Origin: Planctomycetaceae bacterium
GTDB taxonomy: Bacteria; Planctomycetota; Planctomycetia; Planctomycetales; Planctomycetaceae
Direction of reading: 5' to 3'
Assembly: GCA_947476295.1 (NCBI GenBank)
Contig: CANJQC010000002.1
Span: forward strand, 1 to 64,000
Length of the DNA: 64,000 nt
Shown here piece after piece: positions 8,681-18,416 of this stretch. Position 1 is the stretch's first letter, and every line of letters begins with the position of its first letter. The notes beneath the pieces are model-generated. The model did not search any database. It was given only the letters and a program-made list of their open reading frames with translations, and was not told the origin of the DNA. Both the position numbers and the translations under genes were made by a program.

Positions 8681-10012
8681 TCAAGACCCAGCCACGTAGA
8701 TCGGATTTGACAGAATCCAGATCATTCGCGTCCCGGCCACGTCAAGCCATGCTTCGCAACGGTAGACGCCTGGCTTGGTGACTTCGCTGTTTAAAGAATT
8801 TCCGTCGGATTCCGAGATGACATCACCGTTGCAAATGACTCGCCAATGGACCGGCAGCGGGGCGACTGCCTTCAAAGCAAGGGCCGGCGAAAGAGTCACC
8901 TGACTGCCCATTTCGTGACGCATGGTTTCCGAGTTCGCCGCGAAATCGAAGCCCGTCGAATCTGCGATCCAGTCAAACGCAACAAAAGCCCGGCCAGCAT
9001 CTAGGCATTCCCGGACGGAATGCTCACTCAGATCCGTCAGCAGCAGATGCGTGCCGACATGGCGCAGGCTGTTTTCATAGCGGTCAAGATACATGCTGAA
9101 AATCACATCACCTAGCTGCTTGTTCTTTCGCAGTGCCTCACTGTCCGGCACCGCAGCAAGATCCATCTCAAGGATCTTGTCGCCCAGAGCATCTTCGAGC
9201 TGTCCTTTGTCACCTGCGGTCCAGCGAATCACGAAACCGACGTTCTGGTGAGCGTCATTGGCTGAGACCCCTGTGTGCGGAGCGATCTGACTGAGTTCGT
9301 CCCAGCGTTTGAGATAGTCGGACGGATAGTTCTGTAAAGCCGCAAAAGATTCCTGCGGATAGGTCCGAATCAGCTCTGCCATCTGTATCATCCGAAACGG
9401 ATTCTTCAGAGCCGAGATCATGTTTTTCTCGTCTTTAAAATCGGCGTGCGTGTTGTAAATTTCTACACCGGTCACGCCCTGAATCTGCCAGTCCATTCGC
9501 TCTTCCAGGTGAGAGACAAAGATCTGACCGTCGCGGCCACGAATCAGATCTGACAGTTCCTGAGGCGACGTGGGTGTGACGCCTCGAAGACTCATTTTCG
9601 GATACGCAAGAAACCCCTGCATCTCCGCGCCAGGGATCATGAGCACGCCATCCTTCAGACCCTGATTGCCGTCCACAAAGAAGTCGTAATGATCTGCCGG
9701 ATGCTCAGAAAACATCAACACACTGGTCCCTGTCGCACGGGCCGCCGCGACGATTTCATCGACCGTGCCCACGCTGTCATGCGACCAGTGAGAATGCACA
9801 TGCAGATTGGCTCGATGTTCCTGAAAAGGCCCGGTCCGGGGAACCTCCGTGCGCTGCTCGCGGAAAGCCGCCACCGACTGCCGCACCGCTTCCAGCCGTT
9901 CAGGCTTGAGATTCTCCATAGCATCGGCTGCGGCAGTGGACACAAGGGGTGTCATCGAAATCGCAACAAATACGAATGCAACAGTCGACAATATGTATAA
10001 AAATCGGTTCAT
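8681..10012 (-). CDS. Secreted PHP-domain metal-dependent phosphoesterase-like protein
   Basis: 443 residues from ATG at 10012; an in-frame GTG three codons upstream (10021) is possible, but the ATG gives a cleaner signal peptide (MNRFLYIL..., cut near STAAA). The PHP signature HVHSHWSHDS follows, with HPADHYDFF and EMQGF blocks, consistent with the metal-binding histidines and acids of the PHP fold. The family hydrolyses phosphoesters using two or three metal ions. The C-terminal region (about 340-443) is a beta-rich domain of unknown role ending in a bacterial-surface-like strand pattern. It is alone on its strand and diverges from lhr. Substrate unknown. Confidence 0.75.
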   Translation of the reverse strand: MNRFLYILSTVAFVFVAISMTPLVSTAAADAMENLKPERLEAVRQSVAAFREQRTEVPRTGPFQEHRANLHVHSHWSHDSVGTVDEIVAAARATGTSVLMFSEHPADHYDFFVDGNQGLKDGVLMIPGAEMQGFLAYPKMSLRGVTPTSPQELSDLIRGRDGQIFVSHLEERMDWQIQGVTGVEIYNTHADFKDEKNMISALKNPFRMIQMAELIRTYPQESFAALQNYPSDYLKRWDELSQIAPHTGVSANDAHQNVGFVIRWTAGDKGQLEDALGDKILEMDLAAVPDSEALRKNKQLGDVIFSMYLDRYENSLRHVGTHLLLTDLSEHSVRECLDAGRAFVAFDWIADSTGFDFAANSETMRHEMGSQVTLSPALALKAVAPLPVHWRVICNGDVISESDGNSLNSEVTKPGVYRCEAWLDVAGTRMIWILSNPIYVAGS

Positions 10013-10144
10013 TGAGGCCACCTAGTTGTTTCCGGAACTGTGCGAGCATCTGTTCGCTGCGTTTGCTTTCCAGCGATGTTGTACACGATATTGGTATTGG
10101 TTCTTCATTGCCAGTCTTGACTTTGCGGCGTATTCTGACACCGC

Positions 10145-13100
10145 ATGTCGCTCCAGCTTTTTCATCCTGCAATTGTACAGTGGTTTCAGTCCCGGTTTTC
10201 CGGGCCGACTGAGCCGCAGATTGAGGGCTGGCCGCATATTCATGCGGGCCGTGATATTCTTATCGCGGCACCAACGGGCAGCGGGAAAACGCTGACCGCG
10301 TTCTTGTCAGCAATTGACCGGCTGCTCCGGCTGGCGGAGGCTGGCGAACTATTGGACGAGATTCGCGTAGTCTATATCTCACCGCTGCGCGCCTTGTCGA
10401 ATGACATGCATCGCAATCTGCAGCAGCCCTTGGATGAGATTCTGGCACTCGCCGCAGAATCTGGTCTGCAGATTCCACAGATTCGAGTCGGGCTTCGCAC
10501 GGGTGACACGCCTGCCGCGAAACGGGCTGCGATCATCAAGCGGCCTCCACATATTCTCGTGACCACTCCGGAATCGTTGTATCTGATGCTGACGAGCGCA
10601 CGCAGTCGTGATGTGCTCAAGACCGTCGAAACTGTGATCGTCGATGAGATTCATGCACTGGTTCGCGACAAACGCGGGTCACATCTAGCACTGTCGCTCG
10701 AACGTCTGGCAGAAATCTGCCCGCGCAGGCTGCAGCGAATCGGATTGTCGGCGACGCAGCGGCCGATTGATAAGATCGCGGAGTTTCTGGTAGGTGTGCC
10801 GGATGACCGCTCGTCCGGCGCGATGCCGATCATTATTGACATCGGCCATCAGCGGCAACTGGATCTGGGCATCGAAACGCCGTCGAGCGACCTCGGTGCC
10901 GTCTGCATGCACGAACAATGGGCGGAAATCAACTCGCGCATCGTGGAACTCATTAATTCGCATCGGGCAACGCTGATCTTTGTGAACACACGGCGGCTGG
11001 CGGAACGATTGACGCATCAGCTCAGCGAGATTCTGGGCGAAGACGCTATCAGCAGCCATCATGGTTCACTGGCATATAACCATCGGCAGGACACTGAGCA
11101 ACGCCTGAAATCCGGGCAACTGAAAGCTGTGGTCGCCACTGCGTCGCTCGAAATGGGGATCGATGTCGGTTACATCGATCTCGTGCTGCAGATCGGTTCA
11201 CCTCGCAACATCTCAACGCTTCTGCAGCGGATCGGTCGTTCAGGCCATGCCCTCGGACTGATCCCAAAAGGAAGGTTGTTCGCCCTGACTCGGGATGAAC
11301 TGATCGAATGCATCGCGGTGATCCGGGCGATCCGCCACGGAAATCTCGATATTATTCCCATTCCTTTGGCGCCGATTGATGTGCTGGCTCAGCAGGTCGT
11401 CGCGGAAGTTGCGTGCCAGGAATGGAACTCTGATGAACTGTTTTCGCTGTGTCGGCGGGCCGCGCCCTACAAAAATCTGGACCGGACGACGTTTGACCGT
11501 GTCGTGGGATTTCTGAGCGAAGGGCTGACACCATCCACAGGTCGGGGCCGAGTTTTCCTGCATCATGATCAGGTGCAACGACGATTGAGGGCTCGACCCG
11601 GCGCGAGACTCACGGCGATTGCCAATGGCGGTGCTATTCCGGAAGTTTTTTCAATCCGCGTTATTACGGAAGAGGATCACACAACCGTCGGTACGGTCGA
11701 TGAACATTTCGGCAGCGAGACCCAGGCGGGAGACATTTTTGTGCTGGGAAACACGTCGTGGCGTGTTCGATATCTTCGCGGCGGCGACCTTTACGTTTCC
11801 GATGCTGGAGGCGCACCTCCTTCAATTCCATTCTGGCAAGGTGAAGCGCCAGGCCGGACGGCTGAACTTTCCGAAGCAGTTTCGCAGCTGCGTGAGGAAC
11901 TGGAGCAACGAGTGGCGGATCGCGCTGCGGCTCAGGACTGGCTGATTGGGGAAGCCAGTGTCACGCCGGAGGCAGCGCGGCAGGTCGTTGAGTATGCTGC
12001 TGCTCAGAAGGCTGCCATCGGATTGCTGCCCACATGCCGTCGCGTGGTGTTCGAACGATTCTTCGATGAGAGCGGCGGAATGCAGCTCGTCATCCATGCG
12101 CCGTTTGGTACTCGCATCACGCGAGCCTGGGGGCTGGCGATGCGAAAGCGATTTTGTCGTTCGTTCGATTTTGAGCTTCAGGCGAATGCTGACGACGACG
12201 GAATTGTGCTGTCACTGGGACCGCAGCACAGCTTCCCGCTGGAGAGCATGTTTCCGATGCTCAACTGCAGCAATGTGCAGGCCCTGTTTGAGCAGGCAGT
12301 ACTGGTCGTCCCAATTTTTTTGAATCGATGGCGATGGAATGCAACTCGCGCGCTGCAGGTTCCGCGCTTTCGCAACGGGAAAAAAGTTCCACCAGCACTG
12401 CAACGATTTCGCAGTGAAGATCTGTTGACAGCCGTATTTCCGAAGCTGACCGGGTGTCAGGAAAATGTCGTCGGGGATATCGAACTTCCGGATGATGTAC
12501 TCGTTCAGCAAACGATGGATGACTGTCTTCACGAAGCCCACGACATGGAAGCACTCAAGGAGGTCTTTGCAGCGGTTGAACGTGGAGAAATCGAATTCAT
12601 CGCGCGGGACACGCGCGAACCCTCGCCATTCAGTTACGAACTCCTGAATGCCAACCAGTATGCGTTTCTGGATGGCGGTGAGGCAGCGGAACGCAGGGCT
12701 CGCGCGGTCGCAACACGTCGATCATTGTCGGTCGATGATGTCCGTGACCTTGGGCGACTGGACGCCGGTGCGATTGCTCAAGTGGTTGCAGACGCTCAGC
12801 CTCTGGTGCGGAATCCCGATGAACTGCATGACATGCTGCTGAGCAGAATTGTGCTGCCGGTGGAGGAAGGAGATGAGTGGTCCAGCTGGTTTAGCCACCT
12901 GGCCAGCGCCGGGCGTGCAACGCTTGTGATCTGGCAGCTGCAAACGGCGAAGCAGGACGTCGTGCGGGCGTGGGTCGCGACAGAGCGAGTTCCCGCAGTG
13001 CTGGCAGCATTCCCGGATGCAGTGCTCACGCCAGTCGTCACGGTACCGAATGGCGTGAAGACCGAATGGGAATCGACCGAAGCTCGAGTTGCGATGGTAC

Positions 13101-14701
13101 GAGGACTGTTGGAAATCTGTGGGCCGGTGACAACGGAATCGGCTGCGGCACGAATTGGCATCACCGTGAATCAGACGGATGCCGCACTTCAATCGCTGGA
13201 AGGCGACGGAGTGCTGCTGCGCGGCAAGTTCACGCCGCCCGCGGCGACAGTGTCGGATGAGACTCATAGCAGGTCCGAGAATTTTCCATCCGAATTCACA
13301 CAGGTTGCGGAGTGTTGCGAAGTCCTGCCCGGCAGGCAGGATGTACAGACCGAATGGTGTCATCGGCGTTTACTTTCGCGCATTCATCGGCTGACCATGG
13401 ACGGACTTCGGCGGCAGATTGAACCGATCTCAGTCGATATCTTTATGCGGTTTCTGTTTCGACATCATGGTGTCGTTGAATCTCATCGCCGTGAAGGATC
13501 GAATGGTCTGTTTGAAGTGATTGGTCAGCTTCAGGGGCTCGACATCCCATCCGTGGCCTGGGAACGCGACATTCTTCCGCTGCGAGTCACTGGATATCAT
13601 TCAGAATGGCTGGATGAGTTGTGTCTGACGGGCGAGGTCGGTTGGGCGCGACTCTTTCCGCCGCCACGGGATCCTGACAAGTCGCGACCGATGGCGAGTC
13701 TGACGCGAGTCGCACCGGTGTCGATTTTTCTTCGCGAAGACCTGCTCTGGCTGGCCGCACGCGCGCCGAATCCTGAATTCGAAGGAGTCAGCAGTCCTGC
13801 GGATCAGATTCTGGAGATTCTGACGTCGCGCGGAGCTCTTTTTGGAACGGACCTCCAGGCTGAGACTCGTATGTTACGCGATCATCTTGATGAGGCGCTC
13901 GGCGAACTTGTCTCACGTGGTCTGATCACAGCAGATGGATTTTCCGGCCTCCGTGCTCTGGTCGCTGAGAAACGACCGACGTCGCGTCGATCAACTCGGG
14001 GCCATGCCGAACGAATCCGCGTCACACCTGCAGCAGTCGGACGGTGGTCGTTGGCTCGACGGGCGGAGGAGTCCGATGATGCGGGCAAATCCCTGAATCC
14101 AGCAGCGACGTCAATTTCCGGATCGCGAACGGCGGATGTTTGCACGACGCTGGGCGCTCACACTGGTAGTCTGGAGACTAAACGGCATGATGAACCATCG
14201 CATGATGTCAACAGGGAATGGGCCTGGCAACTTCTCCGCCGCTGGGGTATCGTGTTCCGTGATCTGCTGTCGAATGAAGACGGTGCGCCTGCGTGGTTTG
14301 AACTTCTACAGGTGTTTCGCAGACTCGAAGCGCGGGGTGAAATTCGGGGTGGTCGATTTATCACAGGCGTTGGCGGAGAACAGTTTGCTCTGGCCGACAC
14401 TGTTCAGAAACTGCGACAACTTCGAGACCTAGGTCCTCAGCAGGAATTGGTTGTCATCACGGCAGCCGACCCGCTGAATCTGGTCGGCGTACTGACAAAA
14501 CACGATCGCGTACCGAGGACTGCGAGCAATCGTGTCGCTTATCTGGACGGTGTTCCGGTCGCCGTCCTGCGCGGCGGCAGCACGGAAATTCTGGAAAAAA
14601 CACCGGAAGAATGGCTCACGACCGCGTTGAGCCGACTGAGCCAATACACGCTGATGATACCCGAAATTGTCGTCTCGCTGATCCCGACACCACAATCCTG
14701 A
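10145..14701 (+). CDS. lhr: Lhr-type ATP-dependent helicase (long form)
   Basis: 1518 residues, the size of the long bacterial Lhr proteins. The helicase core has Walker A (AAPTGSGKT, residues 41-49), Walker B DEIH near 166, SATQRP (motif III), and a RecA2 half with VATASLEMGIDVG and QRIGRSGH (motifs V and VI). The long C-terminal part holds the winged helix and Lhr-specific domains (YPGTN-type region replaced by EWCHRRLLSRIHR). Lhr moves 3'-5' on DNA and is linked to DNA repair. Two segments, about residues 1030-1070 and 1300-1350, look like extra low-similarity loops. ATG at 10145. Diverges from the PHP gene with 132 bases between the two start codons. Confidence 0.92.
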   Translation: MSLQLFHPAIVQWFQSRFSGPTEPQIEGWPHIHAGRDILIAAPTGSGKTLTAFLSAIDRLLRLAEAGELLDEIRVVYISPLRALSNDMHRNLQQPLDEILALAAESGLQIPQIRVGLRTGDTPAAKRAAIIKRPPHILVTTPESLYLMLTSARSRDVLKTVETVIVDEIHALVRDKRGSHLALSLERLAEICPRRLQRIGLSATQRPIDKIAEFLVGVPDDRSSGAMPIIIDIGHQRQLDLGIETPSSDLGAVCMHEQWAEINSRIVELINSHRATLIFVNTRRLAERLTHQLSEILGEDAISSHHGSLAYNHRQDTEQRLKSGQLKAVVATASLEMGIDVGYIDLVLQIGSPRNISTLLQRIGRSGHALGLIPKGRLFALTRDELIECIAVIRAIRHGNLDIIPIPLAPIDVLAQQVVAEVACQEWNSDELFSLCRRAAPYKNLDRTTFDRVVGFLSEGLTPSTGRGRVFLHHDQVQRRLRARPGARLTAIANGGAIPEVFSIRVITEEDHTTVGTVDEHFGSETQAGDIFVLGNTSWRVRYLRGGDLYVSDAGGAPPSIPFWQGEAPGRTAELSEAVSQLREELEQRVADRAAAQDWLIGEASVTPEAARQVVEYAAAQKAAIGLLPTCRRVVFERFFDESGGMQLVIHAPFGTRITRAWGLAMRKRFCRSFDFELQANADDDGIVLSLGPQHSFPLESMFPMLNCSNVQALFEQAVLVVPIFLNRWRWNATRALQVPRFRNGKKVPPALQRFRSEDLLTAVFPKLTGCQENVVGDIELPDDVLVQQTMDDCLHEAHDMEALKEVFAAVERGEIEFIARDTREPSPFSYELLNANQYAFLDGGEAAERRARAVATRRSLSVDDVRDLGRLDAGAIAQVVADAQPLVRNPDELHDMLLSRIVLPVEEGDEWSSWFSHLASAGRATLVIWQLQTAKQDVVRAWVATERVPAVLAAFPDAVLTPVVTVPNGVKTEWESTEARVAMVRGLLEICGPVTTESAAARIGITVNQTDAALQSLEGDGVLLRGKFTPPAATVSDETHSRSENFPSEFTQVAECCEVLPGRQDVQTEWCHRRLLSRIHRLTMDGLRRQIEPISVDIFMRFLFRHHGVVESHRREGSNGLFEVIGQLQGLDIPSVAWERDILPLRVTGYHSEWLDELCLTGEVGWARLFPPPRDPDKSRPMASLTRVAPVSIFLREDLLWLAARAPNPEFEGVSSPADQILEILTSRGALFGTDLQAETRMLRDHLDEALGELVSRGLITADGFSGLRALVAEKRPTSRRSTRGHAERIRVTPAAVGRWSLARRAEESDDAGKSLNPAATSISGSRTADVCTTLGAHTGSLETKRHDEPSHDVNREWAWQLLRRWGIVFRDLLSNEDGAPAWFELLQVFRRLEARGEIRGGRFITGVGGEQFALADTVQKLRQLRDLGPQQELVVITAADPLNLVGVLTKHDRVPRTASNRVAYLDGVPVAVLRGGSTEILEKTPEEWLTTALSRLSQYTLMIPEIVVSLIPTPQS

Positions 14702-14845
14702 TGGTGCAGCATGGAACTCGATCGTTTCTGCGCTGACATCTTGCCCGTTGCTGCCTATCGCCGACAACTACTGTTCCAATTCTAACGATTCGTCCGGTAA
14801 TTTTGCGAGTTTTTCTCGGTTTTTTGACGGGCACCGTTCAAGTCC

Positions 14846-14874
14846 TTGACGCTCAAACACCGGGTTCCAATAAT
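14846..14874 (+). promoter_or_regulatory. Sigma-70-type promoter for dksA/traR-like gene and lspA
   Basis: TTGACG (14846-14851), 17-base spacer, AATAAT (14869-14874): 5 of 6 matches in each box. It lies 69 bases before the start at 14944. A GGAGG/CCTCC hairpin follows in the leader at about 14889-14907. Confidence 0.5.
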
Positions 14875-14943
14875 CCTGCACACTCCGGGAGGTTTTCCAG
14901 CCTCCTAAACCGCTCTTGCCATATCTCGCGGGATTCTGACAAA

Positions 14944-15333
14944 ATGAAGCCGGAAGAACTGAACAGTTTTCGGAAGTTGCTGAAACTGCTCCAGGCACGC
15001 CTGCGAGGCGATGTCGAACAATTGCAGGAAGAAGCTTTCTCGACCTCGGAATCCGGGAATGATCAGCGGTCTTCCAATCACATGGCTGAAATGGGCTCTG
15101 ACGCTTGGGATCTGGACTTCTCTTTGCAGCTTGTGGAAAGTGATCAGGGTGTGCTTGAAGAGATTTCACATGCCCTTAAACGAGTTGATGACGGTACCTA
15201 CGGCCTGTGTGAATTGTGTCTGCAGCAAGGACTTCCTGAAGCCAAAGCCAGAATTCCCAAGATGCGGCTTCAGGCGATACCTCACGCGAGAAATTGCGTT
15301 GACTGTGAGCGGAAGAAGGAACTAGGTCGTTGA
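14944..15333 (+). CDS. DksA/TraR-family C4 zinc-finger protein
   Basis: 129 residues from ATG at 14944; the frame is open further upstream, but that part has no resemblance to the family and lies over the promoter. A coiled-coil N-terminal half (LNSFRKLLKLLQARLRGDV...) leads to the zinc finger CELC ... CVDC at about residues 95-121. DksA proteins insert the coiled coil into the RNA polymerase secondary channel and tune transcription with ppGpp. The acidic tip residues of true DksA (DxxDxA) are not obvious, although 'SDAWDLDFSLQLVESD' supplies acids, so a general TraR/DksA label is safer. The stop codon overlaps the lspA start. Confidence 0.85.
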   Translation: MKPEELNSFRKLLKLLQARLRGDVEQLQEEAFSTSESGNDQRSSNHMAEMGSDAWDLDFSLQLVESDQGVLEEISHALKRVDDGTYGLCELCLQQGLPEAKARIPKMRLQAIPHARNCVDCERKKELGR

Positions 15334-15887
15334 AGTCGATTTTTCCCCGGAATCGAATCCCCATCTATGTCACAATCGCCATTTTGGCGTTGGCGGCAGA
15401 TCTTGGAAGCAAGGAATGGACCTTTCGTGCATTGGGACTTTACGGTCGTTCGCGTCTGCTGATTGATTCATGGCTCAGGTTTGAACTTTTGACGAATTTA
15501 AACGAGGGCGCGCTTTGGGGAGTTGGCCAGGGCATGGCTCCCGTTTTCGCGGTCCTCAGTATCGGTGCCTTCATCGGCGTTATCTACTGGCTTTTCTTCT
15601 GTGGTGCCGCAGCCAGCCTGTGGACGACGGTGGCCCTCGCGCTGGTTTCCGGAGGCACGCTGGGCAATCTCTACGATCGCCTTGGACTGCACGGACTCCA
15701 CCTGCCAAATTCCCAAAACCGCGCGCTTGCCGTCCGCGACTTTCTGCATTTTCAGTTTGGCAATTATGACTATCCGATTTTCAATATCGCCGACAGTTGT
15801 CTGGTCGTCGGAGCTATCATGCTGATTCTGCAGTCGCTGAAACCGGTGCCGACCGAAGTCCTCAGCGAAGCGAAGGCGGCTGACTGA
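15330..15887 (+). CDS. lspA: Prolipoprotein signal peptidase II (LspA)
   Basis: 185 residues with four membrane segments. The family motifs are all present: the N-terminal ILALAADLGSK helix (D near 24), NEGALWG (usual NxGxxFG), GGTLGNLYDR with the first catalytic Asp, VRDFLHF, and FNIADS with the second catalytic Asp. The enzyme removes signal peptides from diacylated lipoproteins at the inner membrane. The start is TTG at 15330, overlapping the dksA-like TGA stop (TTGA), with AAGGAA upstream; this arrangement suggests translational coupling. No ATG lies near enough to be an alternative. Confidence 0.92.
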   Translation: MKSIFPRNRIPIYVTIAILALAADLGSKEWTFRALGLYGRSRLLIDSWLRFELLTNLNEGALWGVGQGMAPVFAVLSIGAFIGVIYWLFFCGAAASLWTTVALALVSGGTLGNLYDRLGLHGLHLPNSQNRALAVRDFLHFQFGNYDYPIFNIADSCLVVGAIMLILQSLKPVPTEVLSEAKAAD

Positions 15888-15922
15888 CCTGTGGCGGAAG
15901 CCCCATCACGCATCCAGATCGA

Positions 15923-15958
15923 GGCGAGCGGCATGCGTCAGCTTGCCGGTACGAAGAG
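15923..15958. repeat. Intergenic copy of the palindromic repeat also found inside leuS
   Basis: The 36-base block starting GGCGAGCGGCATGCG and ending GGTACGAAGAG matches 28157-28192 inside leuS at about 30 of 36 positions (by eye). It lies between lspA and the tandem hydrolase gene. A further hairpin-like segment follows to about 15990. Confidence 0.7.
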
Positions 15959-16111
15959 CGGGCTCACGCCGCGCTTCTCGCCGGACTCATTTCCGGCCGC
16001 GTGTAGGATAGTCAATGGAATTTGCTCCCGGAAATGCTTATACCAACAGTCCGCAGACGCCATTTTGCTGACAAAGTCTAAGCCGTTCGTCCTTCCCCTC
16101 CGGAGCCTGAC

Positions 16112-18412
16112 ATGTTTCGCGCAAATGTATTGCTGTCGAGAGTCTTTGCTGTTTTTTTTGCGTTTGCTGCGTCGCTGGGAGTCACTCAGGATGCGACGGA
16201 GATTGCACCTGCGGCCACCGTGCCACTCACGATCGAAGGTGATCTTGCATCACAAATGGTCGATGGCATCGATCGATTCCTGCTGAATCAGATCGCCGCC
16301 GATGCTGAATCGCGCGCCGAACGGTTTACGGTGGATACATCTTCGGTAGAAGCCTATGAAGCATCGCTGAAGCCGCATCGCGAGAAACTGGCGAAGTGCC
16401 TGGGAATTCGTGATGCGAGGTTGCCATTCACAAGCCCGGAGATCATTGCGGCAGTTGGAGCGGATTATGTCATCGCTTCTTCGGAGAAGTTCACGGTTCA
16501 GGCCATCCGCTGGCCGGTGCTGAGCGATCCGTCTCCGCAAGGGCAAGGGCTTCCATCGATTTTTGGAGAAGGGTTGCTGCTGACGCCGAAGGGTGATGTT
16601 GTTGCCAATGTGATCGTGTTGCCGGATGCGGATCAGACGTCGGAACAAATCTGCGGACTTGCGGAAGGCATTGCAGAAGAGTCGCAGGTAGCACGTCATC
16701 TTGCGGAAGCCGGCTGCCGTGTCGTTGTGCCAACCCTGATCAGCCGTCATCGCGAAAAACGTCTTGGCCGTGCGGATCTGACGAATCGCGAATATCTGCA
16801 TCGAGCCGCCTTTGAACTTGGTCGAACACTGGCGGGTTACGAAATCCAGATGTCGTTGGGCATCGTGGACTGGTTCAGTACTTCATCACCGGAAACACCG
16901 ATTGGAATTTTCGGTTACGGGGAAGGCGGAATGCTTGCTTTGTTTGCGGCGGGTCTGGACACCCGTATTCAGACAACCTGTGTGAGCGGCTTCTTCGGTC
17001 CTCGCGAAGAAAGTTGGAAAGAGCCGATCGACCGCAATTTCTTTGGCCTGCTCCGCGACTTTGGGGCGCAAGAACTTGCCATGCTTGTGGCTCCGCGAAA
17101 ACTGATGATCTTACACGAAGCAGTACCGTCGGTCGTTTTGGACGGAAATGGAGGAGCACCGGCTGAGTTGCTCCAGCCGGAAACCGAAAGGCTGACTCAG
17201 GATTTCAAAGCCATTCAGACGGCGACGCAGCCTTTCGAAAACTGGGTGTCTTTACTAACCAAGCGATGTGCGTTTGATGCGATGCGGATACTTCCGTTTC
17301 TCGACCTATTGACTAAAAAAAACAATGAAACATCGGCTCAACTATCTCCGATTCAATCCAACTCCGATGCATCTTTAGGACGCGAAATCCGCCTCCTCAG
17401 GCAAATCGACCGCCACAATCAGGCGCTGCTTCGCGAAAGCCCCTTCGTTCGCAAGGAATTCATGTCAAAGCTCGATATGAGTTCCGTGGAAGCCTACGAA
17501 AAATCCTCTGAGCCTTATCGGGAAATCTTCCGAAAGGAAGTCATCGGCGAATTTGATCAACCGCTGCTGCCGTTCAATGCGAGGTCTCGCAAGTCATGGG
17601 ATACAGAGAAATGGACAGGCCACGAAGTCGTGCTGGATGTCTTTCCGGACGTGTTTGCGTACGGCGTGCTGTTGCTGCCAAAGGATCTGAAGCCCGGCGA
17701 AAAGCGACCGGTCGTTGTCTGCCAGCATGGACTGGAAGGTCGTCCGACGGATGTCTTCCTTGGCGACAACCCGTCCTATCACGATTTCGCTGCAAAGCTT
17801 TGCGAGCAGGGTTTCATTACGTTCTCGCCTCAGAACCCGTACATCTTCACGGATCGTTTTCGGACGCTGCAACGGAAAGCTCAGCCGCTGGGCAAGTCGT
17901 TGTTTTCGATCATCGTGCCTCAGCATCAGCAGATCGTGAACTGGCTGAAGACCCAGCCCAATGTCGATGGTGATCGCATTGCATTTTATGGTCTGAGCTA
18001 CGGAGGCAAATCGGCTATGCGGATTCCGGCTCTGGTGACAGACTATTGCCTGTCGATCTGCTCCGCCGACTTTAACGATTGGGTTTTGAAAAACGCCAGT
18101 ACTCGCCACAACTTCAGCTATATCTGGACCGGCGAATACGAAATCTTCGAATGGGATCTCGGCAGTACGTTCAACTACGCTGAAATGGCGGCTCTGATTT
18201 GCCCGCGTCCGTTCATGGTCGAACGCGGCCACTTTGACGGAGTCGGCGAAGACGACTGGGTCGGTTACGAATACGCAAAGATCCGACATCTGTATGCCGC
18301 GAAACTCAAAATCGGCGATCAGACTGAAATCGAATGGTTCATCGGCCCGCATACGATCAACGGCCAGGGCACGTATAGATTTCTCCATCAGCACCTGGAC
18401 TGGCCGGAATAG
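16112..18412 (+). CDS. Secreted tandem alpha/beta hydrolase (N-terminal half lacks the nucleophile)
   Basis: 766 residues with a Sec signal peptide (about 1-28). The protein is an internal duplication: DTSSVEAYEASLKPHREKL near residue 72 and DMSSVEAYEKSSEPYREIF near 455 open two similar halves of the acetyl-xylan-esterase/dienelactone-hydrolase sort. In the second half the nucleophile elbow GLSYGG (about 629-634) is intact and a late His (GPHTINGQG, about 748) can complete the triad. In the first half the elbow reads GYGEGG (about 268-273), with no Ser. So one active and one probably inactive unit. Likely acts on esters of sugars or polymers outside the cytoplasm; substrate unknown. Monocistronic, convergent with the ABM gene 4 bases downstream. 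Confidence 0.8.
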   Translation: MFRANVLLSRVFAVFFAFAASLGVTQDATEIAPAATVPLTIEGDLASQMVDGIDRFLLNQIAADAESRAERFTVDTSSVEAYEASLKPHREKLAKCLGIRDARLPFTSPEIIAAVGADYVIASSEKFTVQAIRWPVLSDPSPQGQGLPSIFGEGLLLTPKGDVVANVIVLPDADQTSEQICGLAEGIAEESQVARHLAEAGCRVVVPTLISRHREKRLGRADLTNREYLHRAAFELGRTLAGYEIQMSLGIVDWFSTSSPETPIGIFGYGEGGMLALFAAGLDTRIQTTCVSGFFGPREESWKEPIDRNFFGLLRDFGAQELAMLVAPRKLMILHEAVPSVVLDGNGGAPAELLQPETERLTQDFKAIQTATQPFENWVSLLTKRCAFDAMRILPFLDLLTKKNNETSAQLSPIQSNSDASLGREIRLLRQIDRHNQALLRESPFVRKEFMSKLDMSSVEAYEKSSEPYREIFRKEVIGEFDQPLLPFNARSRKSWDTEKWTGHEVVLDVFPDVFAYGVLLLPKDLKPGEKRPVVVCQHGLEGRPTDVFLGDNPSYHDFAAKLCEQGFITFSPQNPYIFTDRFRTLQRKAQPLGKSLFSIIVPQHQQIVNWLKTQPNVDGDRIAFYGLSYGGKSAMRIPALVTDYCLSICSADFNDWVLKNASTRHNFSYIWTGEYEIFEWDLGSTFNYAEMAALICPRPFMVERGHFDGVGEDDWVGYEYAKIRHLYAAKLKIGDQTEIEWFIGPHTINGQGTYRFLHQHLDWPE

Positions 18413-18416
18413 GAAC

